Below, one piece after another: positions 33,904 through 41,365 of a DNA stretch of 64,000 bases; the first letter of the stretch is position 1, and each line of letters opens with the position of its first letter. A program made the position numbers and the translations under genes. The notes under the pieces were generated by a model. That model was not told the DNA's origin, searched no databases, and worked only from the letters and a program-made list of their open reading frames with translations. The DNA is from CAYILR01 sp964364175. Its GTDB lineage: Bacteria; Bdellovibrionota; UBA1018. The stretch spans positions 1-64,000 of the forward strand of contig CAYILR010000013.1 of the NCBI GenBank assembly GCA_964364175.1, in the 5' to 3' direction.

Positions 33904-35097
33904 TTTTTTTAATAATTCATGTGCATTGAGCCCGATGGCTGCGGCCTGCTGCACATCCAAACCGACTAGGGTCTGAATCCATTCGTCAGCTGTTTCGGCT
34001 TGGAAATAGGTCTTGCCCCGTTCAAGCCCCAGGCCTTCGATTCCAATCGCAGTGCTCAGGCAGGCTCGGCCGAATCTGCTGGCTTCGATCGCTTTGACTC
34101 GCGTGCCGCTGCCGTAAAAAATGGGGACCAACGACAGGACACTTTCCTCATAGGTTTTTTCAACGCTTGCAACACGCCCCAGAAAGGTCACACCCGGGAG
34201 GGCCAGTTTTTCCTTCAACCCTCGGGTGTCACCGCTACCAGCGATCACGAGTTCGAGTGATGGCCGGCGGCGATGGGCCTCTGGCCAAACATTTTCCAGA
34301 AACCAAAGCAATCCATCGCGATTCGGTGGCCAATCAAGTCGGCCTAAAAATAAGAGTCTTTCGCTGTTTTGAGGAAGAGCGGGCGGTGGCGTGAACTCGT
34401 AACCAATGGGAACCGTGGTGCCGTGCATTTCGGGACAAGTGCCTCGAAAGATGTCTAGATCTGTGTCTGAAACCGTCATCACAGAATCCGATTGGCGGAC
34501 GAGTGAATTTTCAAAACGCTGCATCAGCGCAGTCTGAATCACAAAGAACCATCTTAAAGGAAGAAAGTGAGTCAGAGTTGCCTTTCGCTTCCAAATATCA
34601 GATTCCACATTGTGGGCACGATAGATGACTCGCAGATCTTTTGAAGGTTTACGAAATAATCCGAAGGCCGAGCTATGAGCTGCAACGTGGAGACCATCGT
34701 AGACGATGGAATCCCATTTTTCTCCGGTGCGTGACCCTTGAGCCAGGATAGCTGAGATTTCGTTTCTCACTTTATTTTTTGAAAATGCCCCCAGAGTTAC
34801 GGCTAGCCAGGGACGAGAGATCAGCGACAAGAGAACTTCGATCATGCCTTTGAGGCGAAATCGTGAGCCACCAGATTTTTTTCTGAGAACATAAAGCTCA
34901 GAAATTCCGCAAACACGTTGGATTTCTTCGATGCTGCAAGGATCATTTTCTCCCGCAATCGAAATCAAATCAATTTTGACACCGAGACTGGTGAGACCTT
35001 TGAGGAGATGGACGTTTGCAACGCTGGCTCCGTCTTGCATCGGGAGCGGCCACCTCGGCAGGATCCAAAGTAAGCGTTGAGGGGAGGATTTGCTCAT
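33853..35097 (-). CDS. glycosyltransferase family 4, last gene of the EPS operon
   Basis: A 414-residue GT-B enzyme. PRWPLPMQDGASVANVHLLKGL is the N-terminal acceptor-side block, and the donor half has LLFLGRLDWPPNRDGLLWF, LVIAGSG, VTFLGRV and FYGSGTRVKAIEASRFG with the conserved Glu. It resembles the EpsH1-system-associated GT4 enzymes often found with exosortase loci. ATG 35097 overlaps the stop of the acyltransferase gene by 4 bases. Confidence 0.88.
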   Translation of the reverse strand: MSKSSPQRLLWILPRWPLPMQDGASVANVHLLKGLTSLGVKIDLISIAGENDPCSIEEIQRVCGISELYVLRKKSGGSRFRLKGMIEVLLSLISRPWLAVTLGAFSKNKVRNEISAILAQGSRTGEKWDSIVYDGLHVAAHSSAFGLFRKPSKDLRVIYRAHNVESDIWKRKATLTHFLPLRWFFVIQTALMQRFENSLVRQSDSVMTVSDTDLDIFRGTCPEMHGTTVPIGYEFTPPPALPQNSERLLFLGRLDWPPNRDGLLWFLENVWPEAHRRRPSLELVIAGSGDTRGLKEKLALPGVTFLGRVASVEKTYEESVLSLVPIFYGSGTRVKAIEASRFGRACLSTAIGIEGLGLERGKTYFQAETADEWIQTLVGLDVQQAAAIGLNAHELLKKSFHLPIAAQKFLSVTK

Positions 35098-36188
35098 GAT
35101 GATTTGGTTTTCTGAGGAAGAAGAACTCCCAGCATGAGTTTTTTACCAGCGGTTTCCCAATGGCGATAAATGAGCATGGATGCGCCGATGAGCGCAGCGA
35201 TGACACCGATTGCAACAAATTCTCCTCGAATCATCGTGGTATCCGTGATGTAGCGGATCATCGCAACACCGGCATTTTGGTGCAATAGGTACAGGCTGTA
35301 ACTTGCGGCTCCCACTGCGCTGACAGGTTTCCATCCAAAAAATGAAAACCACTGTGGGCGATACACAAAAATATAGAAGGCCCCGACAACTGCCGCATAA
35401 ACTCCCAACTCAACTCCCATTGAAAGTGAGTGGGTGGTTTTCTGTTGATATGTATATCTGGCTTCAAGAACTAGGACGGCCAGACTTTCCAAAATAATAA
35501 AATGCGCAAATTTTTCTCGCTTTTTATCGTACAGATAGAAAAACCCGACCCCCATGGCAAAAAGAGGCAGAAATTTCGGGAAAAATGCATACTCGACCAG
35601 CGTCCGGATTCCAGGGACGGCGTACTGTCCGGCAAAAAACAAAATCACTCCAGCAGTTGTGAACGCGAAAAAAGCTTCCAGGAAACGCGATTTGCTAAAA
35701 AAATAAATCAAAGCCGCCCAGAAGTAGAATCTGACTTCGACAAACAAAGACCAGTACGCGCCATCCATCCACTCAAAATCCTGCTTCAGAGCTTTGCCGA
35801 GAATGAAAGGATCGATGAAGGTGAGGCTGGGCAGAAAGTTTTTGGCATTCGCGCTAAAAAGTTCCTGCGGAATGATTTTCAGAAGAACAAAAGTCAGGAC
35901 CGAGCAAAGCAGCATGGCGGGCCAAAGTCGCGATACACGCTTGATAGCGAAGTCATAACCCGATTTTGAAGTAGACAGCGTCATGCAGATTACGAAACCA
36001 GAAATCACGAAAAAGAACTCCACGCCCAGAAATCCGTACTGAAACAAGGGAATATCTCGATAGGTTTCGCCGTAGGGATAGAAGTTGGTGGGGTTCATCG
36101 GCGGGGTCCATCGTGAAAAGTAGTGGAAAAAAATCACAGGGATAATTGCCAATGCGCGGAAACCATCTAAAATCGATATACGCTTCAT
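35094..36188 (-). CDS. acyltransferase family 3, EPS O-acylation
   Basis: A 364-residue multi-spanning protein. ILDGFRALAIIPVIFFHY contains the catalytic His, and FLGVEFFFVISGFVI and GAYWSLFVEVRFY are the next conserved blocks. ATG 36188 overlaps the stop of the polymerase gene as ATGA and is preferred over upstream in-frame starts. Its operon position suggests acetylation of the polymer repeat unit. Confidence 0.88.
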   Translation of the reverse strand: MKRISILDGFRALAIIPVIFFHYFSRWTPPMNPTNFYPYGETYRDIPLFQYGFLGVEFFFVISGFVICMTLSTSKSGYDFAIKRVSRLWPAMLLCSVLTFVLLKIIPQELFSANAKNFLPSLTFIDPFILGKALKQDFEWMDGAYWSLFVEVRFYFWAALIYFFSKSRFLEAFFAFTTAGVILFFAGQYAVPGIRTLVEYAFFPKFLPLFAMGVGFFYLYDKKREKFAHFIILESLAVLVLEARYTYQQKTTHSLSMGVELGVYAAVVGAFYIFVYRPQWFSFFGWKPVSAVGAASYSLYLLHQNAGVAMIRYITDTTMIRGEFVAIGVIAALIGASMLIYRHWETAGKKLMLGVLLPQKTKSS

Positions 36189-37597
36189 AATTTCTCTTCC
36201 TTCTGTGCTACGCGGGAGGCACTCAATATCATAAAAATTAATAAATATGGATATATTGTGTAACAATGTGAAAGCACAGTCATCGTGATGCCATATCCCA
36301 GCGAGGCCATGATCCATTCGGGACTGCCAGTACGCATTTTCCAAGCTTTGCCAACCATCTTGAAGAAAAGAACAGAGAATAGAATCAAACCGATGAATCC
36401 GCTCTCGGCCAATAGAAGCATCCAGGTGGAGTGGGCAGTTCTTGCCCCGGTTTCGAGATAGCTCATGGTGTATCGCTCGTAAAATCGAGGGTAGTTATTC
36501 ACACCGACTCCGAAAATCGGATGATCTCGCAGCATTCTGAAGCCTGAAACAATGTAGTTAAAACGAGAGTCAGAAGAGCCCTCAAGGTCATCCTTGGATC
36601 GCTGCATCGCCACAGTGACAAAAATCAGTAGGAACGGGACCAGCATACTGAGCCGAAGGATCAGGCGAATGATCGATTTCGTGGTCATAAACATATAGAG
36701 TAGAAAAGAAGCGCCCAGGGCCATCACACCGGCGCGAGACTTGGTCATCAACAAACCGATCAACAAAATCGCCAGGCAAAAAATATCAATCCAAGAAATA
36801 CGTTTTTTATCCCAAGCTCGGAGAAGCGATATAATTGCGAACGGGGATGCCAAGACTGAGAACGCGGCAAGGTCATTTGAATTGCCATTGAGGCCTATTA
36901 CCCCTTGAAGTCGCATTCCCCCGCTTCGATACTCAGGATGAAACACTGTGATGGTGATTGCTCCCGCAACCACAGCAGTCAGGGCTAGCGTCACCGTGGA
37001 TTTGAGAAGATCTAAGTCTCTTTGAGTCTCAACAGAATTGACCAGGAAAACACAAACGACGTAAGTGGGAAGAAAGATCTTGAAGATGAAATCAAAATTT
37101 TCGTCGCTGAAGGGAGAAATGAGGGCTGAGATGATCAACCAAATAAAAATCAGGGTGAAAATCGTCAGCCAGCGATTCCAGACAAAGGTGAGTTTACGTT
37201 GAACAAATCGGCTTGAAATCCAGGAGAGGATTGCAACAGCGGCCAACAATCTGGGAAAAACAGCCAAGGTTGAATTGCTCTTGAACGTTTCCCAAGGACG
37301 GATCAGAAGGTTGGAAACCATGAATGAAACTGCGGCAACCGGATGCAAAAAACTGAGTGTAACGCCAATTGCCAAGGCTACAGCCAAGAGCGTGTCGGCT
37401 GGTTCAAAAAAAAGCAGCAAAAATCCAGAAATTCCAAAAATTCCGGCGGATAGAAAGAGCAAGGTGGGGAGTGGAATTCGAATCCAACTGCTATTGAATT
37501 CGTAGACCTGAAAAAGATATTGAGCGATTTTCACAGCGATCAAAAAGAGGAAAATCCCGATAACGATATGAGTAAATAGATTGGGAAATAGGAACAT
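36185..37597 (-). CDS. O-antigen ligase/polymerase-like (Wzy/WaaL) protein
   Basis: A 470-residue protein with about twelve membrane helices and a periplasmic loop containing GVGVNNYPRFYERYTMSYL then RTAHSTWMLLLAESGFIG, the His/Arg pattern of the Wzy_C family. It most likely polymerises lipid-linked repeat units on the periplasmic face. Positioned between Wzz-like and acyltransferase genes, 3 bp after the former. Confidence 0.85.
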   Translation of the reverse strand: MFLFPNLFTHIVIGIFLFLIAVKIAQYLFQVYEFNSSWIRIPLPTLLFLSAGIFGISGFLLLFFEPADTLLAVALAIGVTLSFLHPVAAVSFMVSNLLIRPWETFKSNSTLAVFPRLLAAVAILSWISSRFVQRKLTFVWNRWLTIFTLIFIWLIISALISPFSDENFDFIFKIFLPTYVVCVFLVNSVETQRDLDLLKSTVTLALTAVVAGAITITVFHPEYRSGGMRLQGVIGLNGNSNDLAAFSVLASPFAIISLLRAWDKKRISWIDIFCLAILLIGLLMTKSRAGVMALGASFLLYMFMTTKSIIRLILRLSMLVPFLLIFVTVAMQRSKDDLEGSSDSRFNYIVSGFRMLRDHPIFGVGVNNYPRFYERYTMSYLETGARTAHSTWMLLLAESGFIGLILFSVLFFKMVGKAWKMRTGSPEWIMASLGYGITMTVLSHCYTIYPYLLIFMILSASRVAQKEEKL

Positions 37598-37600
37598 AGC

Positions 37601-38752
37601 TTATCCCGGAGGAGGAGCAGGCAATGCTTTTTTTGTTGAACTCGATGAAATCCAGGGTGGGAGGCTGCCAAGGAATGGGGCCTCTAAAATGTGGGAGATA
37701 TGGGTTGGGCTTGCGAATGTGCCTCGCCTGAGTTCTGAGAAGATCATCCACAAAAGCGAAATGACAAACCCAAGAGCAAAACCTGCAATGGCAAAGATCG
37801 GCTTCTTGGGAAATGTCGCAGCGCTAGGAATAGCGGGTTGTTCAAGAATGGATACGTAAGGGTAGTGATCAGGGGATTTTTCCATGTCACTGACGATGTT
37901 GAGATAATTATATCTGCGGAACAAATCGTCATGGAGGTCTTGTAGGGCTCGTTGAGATGCAGCAATCGAGTTATCTCGATCGATCGGAGGGAGTTTTCCC
38001 ACATCGATGTGACTGTTTTTCAGAAAATCTCGAGTTTTGTGCTTAGATCGGAGGCGATCCACCCTGCTGCGTTGCTGAACGACGTTGGGATGTTGTGAGG
38101 TGTATTTTTGTTCGAGTTCTGTCAGTTTTGCTTGCTCAACTTCCAGAGATTCTAGTGCGCTATGATCAGGCTTCTGCGGTGATATGGCTCCCTTGGCCAA
38201 TTCTACCTTGAGAGCATCAATATTGGACTGAATGGCCACTCTTGCCCGATTCAGTTTATTGAGTCGCTCTGAAATGAGCGTGGCAATCATTTGATTAATC
38301 ACTTCTTCGGTGAGCTTATAGGCCAGCTCTGCATACCTCGCGCTGACAGAAATTTGGTAGCTATTGGATCCAATTCCAAAATATTCAATTCGATTGAATA
38401 GGCTCTCTCGCTCTCCCATGTGCCTACGGTCTTTTGTAGAGTATCTGAACATTTTGTATTTTTCGCCCAATTCGTCCAGAAAATCATTGTTCAAAGCCTG
38501 ACGAAGCAAAGATTCCCGCTGTGCTTTGTTCTCGACGCTGTCGCTGCCGCCGCCGACGAGATCGCCTACCAGGGGAATTTGAAAGTAAGCGGCCTGAATA
38601 TTGATGACAGCTCTCGATTTGAATTTTTTTGGAACGAGGTAGTATCCGCCGATACCAGCACCAACACCGAGCGTGCAAATCAGTATTGTTTTTAGAACGT
38701 GTCTACGTAGAATCGCAAAAACTTCTTGAAATGAAATGATGTCACTGCTCAT
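37601..38752 (-). CDS. Wzz/GumC-type polysaccharide co-polymerase
   Basis: A 383-residue protein with two membrane helices, at residues 17-36 and about 328-350 (PIFAIAGFALGFVISLLWM), enclosing a long periplasmic domain with coiled coil (ALKVELAKG through VQQRSRVDRLRSKH). A Pro-rich motif precedes TM2 (EQPAIPSAATFPKKP). These are the marks of chain-length regulators. Cytoplasmic kinase is separate (next upstream gene). ATG overlaps its stop as ATGA. Confidence 0.9.
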   Translation of the reverse strand: MSSDIISFQEVFAILRRHVLKTILICTLGVGAGIGGYYLVPKKFKSRAVINIQAAYFQIPLVGDLVGGGSDSVENKAQRESLLRQALNNDFLDELGEKYKMFRYSTKDRRHMGERESLFNRIEYFGIGSNSYQISVSARYAELAYKLTEEVINQMIATLISERLNKLNRARVAIQSNIDALKVELAKGAISPQKPDHSALESLEVEQAKLTELEQKYTSQHPNVVQQRSRVDRLRSKHKTRDFLKNSHIDVGKLPPIDRDNSIAASQRALQDLHDDLFRRYNYLNIVSDMEKSPDHYPYVSILEQPAIPSAATFPKKPIFAIAGFALGFVISLLWMIFSELRRGTFASPTHISHILEAPFLGSLPPWISSSSTKKALPAPPPG

Positions 38753-39339
38753 TTTGCGCTCCCAAAATTATAAATGGTTCCGAGCGGTGAGATTCCCCAA
38801 TCTCTCATTTGACCTTGAAGCTGCTTGAAGTCCCCCGACGTGACACTTTGTCCAGAAATGGCAATAACCGCATGACCTGCTGTTTTTGCTACAATAACAG
38901 GGTCCATACCACTTGAATTGTCGGATTGAATCGCTGTTGTGTCAAAAATAACTAAGTCGTACTTGTTCTGATAAAGATCAATCAATTCCTTGAGTTTAAA
39001 ATCGGCAACATCATCGTTCCCGTTTGAAGAATACTGGGGAGAAATAAGATCGACATATTTTTCAAGCGAGGCCTGCCCAAAGATTCTTTCCAGATACAAA
39101 TGTCCTTGATCCGGTTGACTGGTTGTATCGACGACGAGAACCTTTTTTTTCATAAAAATCGCGGCAGCAACTGCCAGGACGGCAACCAAAAATGTTCTTC
39201 CTTCTCCAGGTTTGAGGCTGACTACAGCGATCGATTTTGCTTTTTTCTTGTTCAGCTCATCAAAAAAACGGTGAATCATGCGTTTGATTTCGCCCTGGCG
39301 CATGTACTCGAGAAAGTAAGAGAGGTTATCAGAGCTCAT
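38749..39339 (-). CDS. BY-kinase-like ATPase of the EPS system with atypical Walker A
   Basis: A 196-residue CpsD/CapB-like protein paired with the co-polymerase gene. The P-loop is SLKPGEGRT (residues 41-49), with Arg where the invariant Lys of GKT normally stands. Walker A' (VLVVDTTSQP) and Walker B (YDLVIFDTTAI) are present. The C-terminal Tyr cluster of BY-kinases is missing. It may have weak or no kinase activity and serve as a scaffold. ATG 39339 overlaps the preceding stop. Confidence 0.8.
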   Translation of the reverse strand: MSSDNLSYFLEYMRQGEIKRMIHRFFDELNKKKAKSIAVVSLKPGEGRTFLVAVLAVAAAIFMKKKVLVVDTTSQPDQGHLYLERIFGQASLEKYVDLISPQYSSNGNDDVADFKLKELIDLYQNKYDLVIFDTTAIQSDNSSGMDPVIVAKTAGHAVIAISGQSVTSGDFKQLQGQMRDWGISPLGTIYNFGSAK

Positions 39340-40514
39340 TTTTGACCTTCCAACGCAACGTTTTTGTAAATCTGGAGCAGATTTTCTCTCCAACGCTGTC
39401 CAGAAAATTCAAGCATTACTCTTTTTTGGAAGGCTCGGCCAATCGATTCTCTTCGTGTTTGATTTTTCAATAGATCGACCAGTTGATTTGCAATCTTTTC
39501 ATCAGATTCATGAACGTTCACTAAAACACCGAGATCAGGTGTCGGCATGAGATCCAAATTGCCGTCAACCTGGGTTGCAAAAACAGGAACTCCGCCCCAG
39601 CCTGCTTCCACCAAATTGACGGGGAGGCCCTCGGCATCCGACATCGAAATGACAATATCGAATCCCGCCAGTTCATTTCCCAATCCAGCTCGATATCCCA
39701 TCCAAAGGACTCGGTCAGTGAGTTTAAATGAGTGTGCGATTTGTTTCAGCTCGCTGTCGAGTGCGCCCGAACCAAAAACGACGAGTTTCCATTGAGGCAA
39801 ATCCTGATACTTTTGCTCGATCAGAGAACAGATTTTCAAAATTCGGTTCATTCTCTTCTCAGGAGAAAGTCGACCCACAAACCCAATGAGGAGTGTATCG
39901 TCATTGATGCCTAGGTCTGTCAAACCCCAGGAGTTGCGAATTTTTGAACGGATTCCCTGTAGCTGCTTGGGTGCTACGGGCGTGCGATCAGCTCCATTGA
40001 GATGCGCAATGACTCGATTTGATTTCAATCCACGATTGACCAGAAGTTTCTGATCAGACGTACACACTGCCAGCACTCGATCAAATTTTGGCAATACGCT
40101 GTGGGTATAAAACCATTCGTATGCTTTGATCTTGATTCCGCTGCGTCCTCTGACGCCGTGATGGGTAGAAATAAGCTTCCAAGTCCTTCTGCCCGATTTT
40201 TCAGAAATTTGTGATGCTTTCATCGTGTAGGTAGATGCTTTTACGTCATGGGAATGGATCAAGGATGGATTGAGATTCTCAAAAACTTGGGAGAGTTCAC
40301 GAATAGCATTCTTATCGTATCGTGATTGAACCCATACTTCTTGAGTTTTAATGCCAAATGATTTTGCATATTCGACAGCACGCAGGCAATCAGCCTCTCT
40401 TCGTCGTTCGCAAAGGAATACGACTATGACAGGCGTCCCCAGCGAAGGGAGTGAGGGGATAACCAGCGTTTCTGGACCGCTCACGACTGTTGAATTGAAA
40501 ACATGGACCAACAT
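39336..40514 (-). CDS. glycosyltransferase family 4
   Basis: A 392-residue GT-B enzyme. The N-terminal half has SLIHSHDVKAS and STHHGVRGRSG; the donor-binding half has LLIGFVGRLSPEKRMN, WKLVVFGSGALDSEL, VLWMGYRAGLGNE and SDAEGLPVNLVEAGWGG (Glu of the E-x7-E motif). Adds one sugar of the repeat unit. Stop overlaps the ATPase start; 20 bp separate it from the upstream acyltransferase. Confidence 0.88.
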   Translation of the reverse strand: MLVHVFNSTVVSGPETLVIPSLPSLGTPVIVVFLCERRREADCLRAVEYAKSFGIKTQEVWVQSRYDKNAIRELSQVFENLNPSLIHSHDVKASTYTMKASQISEKSGRRTWKLISTHHGVRGRSGIKIKAYEWFYTHSVLPKFDRVLAVCTSDQKLLVNRGLKSNRVIAHLNGADRTPVAPKQLQGIRSKIRNSWGLTDLGINDDTLLIGFVGRLSPEKRMNRILKICSLIEQKYQDLPQWKLVVFGSGALDSELKQIAHSFKLTDRVLWMGYRAGLGNELAGFDIVISMSDAEGLPVNLVEAGWGGVPVFATQVDGNLDLMPTPDLGVLVNVHESDEKIANQLVDLLKNQTRRESIGRAFQKRVMLEFSGQRWRENLLQIYKNVALEGQK

Positions 40515-40534
40515 AGAGTATATTTTCTGCCGAA

Positions 40535-41293
40535 TTACTCGGCTCCTAAAATTTTTACAACCTTGGCTGGGTTTCCGGCCAAAAGACTGTTTTCTGGATA
40601 GTTACCCCGCAAAACGACTGCCCCGGAAGCGATGATAGATCCGTTTCCGATTCGAGCTCCCTTGAGAATCGTTGCGTTTGCTCCCACCCAAACATCATCG
40701 CCAATGACAATTTCTTCGCCAGGAAAGTTCCATCCTCTCGATTTCCATTCTTCACGGACGGATGCCTGAGTGGGGGCGCCAAAACGGGGTCTGAAGCTCA
40801 AAGCCATGTCTGCAACTTGCAACGCACGGAGAGAGGACTCGGTGGGGTGTGGATCGAAATCTTCGATGAAAACGTTCCAGCTGGATAGAAATCTTTTTCC
40901 GATGGTGATTCGGTACCGAGCGATCATCTTGATGTCGCCCAGGATGGATTGAGCGCCGATTTGAATCTGGCCGTCATTGTAGGCTTCGATTTTTGCATTT
41001 TCGTAAACAACGCTATCACTGGATATTGTAATTCTGGCACCGGGAGCTTCGGCCATAATCGATCGATTGTTTTGAATTCGGACATTTCGTCCTAGATTGA
41101 CTCCCATAGGCGGGAAGGCGCGACGCATAGCTGCTGCCCAGTAAAACAACACTAACCCACGGACGGTGCCCAACACGTGTGCTGGACGTCGTCTGAGAAC
41201 CCAAATCGCCTTTCCGATGAAAGACGTGGGTTGCTGGATAGGCTTGGTGCTGATTTTTTTCTGCAGCTGCTGATGAGTCGCGACTTCCTGCAT
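40535..41293 (-). CDS. left-handed beta-helix (hexapeptide) O-acyltransferase
   Basis: A 252-residue protein. Hexapeptide repeats run from about residue 70 (LGRNVRIQNN, IQIGAQSILGD) to the C-terminal IVIGDDVWVGANATILKGARIGNGSIIASGAVV, the CysE/WecH/maltose-acetyltransferase signature. Typically acetylates sugars in polysaccharide pathways. Separated from the upstream flippase fusion by the hairpin-repeat gap at 41294-41365. Confidence 0.88.
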   Translation of the reverse strand: MQEVATHQQLQKKISTKPIQQPTSFIGKAIWVLRRRPAHVLGTVRGLVLFYWAAAMRRAFPPMGVNLGRNVRIQNNRSIMAEAPGARITISSDSVVYENAKIEAYNDGQIQIGAQSILGDIKMIARYRITIGKRFLSSWNVFIEDFDPHPTESSLRALQVADMALSFRPRFGAPTQASVREEWKSRGWNFPGEEIVIGDDVWVGANATILKGARIGNGSIIASGAVVLRGNYPENSLLAGNPAKVVKILGAE

Positions 41294-41316
41294 ATTTTCT
41301 CCTCTGACCTGTTGGC

Positions 41317-41359
41317 CGTGGCGTGAGCCACTGCCTTGTTTATCGTGGCGTGAGCCACT
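41317..41359. repeat. two direct copies of a hairpin unit
   Basis: CGTGGCGTGAGCCACT occurs at 41317-41332 and 41344-41359, 27 bp apart. Each copy is itself a hairpin, GTGGC-GTGA-GCCAC (GNRA loop on the plus strand). They sit in the only sizable gap inside the EPS operon and may protect or attenuate the message. Confidence 0.7.
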
Positions 41360-41365
41360 TGCTCC

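Noticed and set aside
41317..41359. A CRISPR array
   Set aside because: Only two copies of a 16-bp hairpin unit with an 11-bp gap, and no cas gene in the window.
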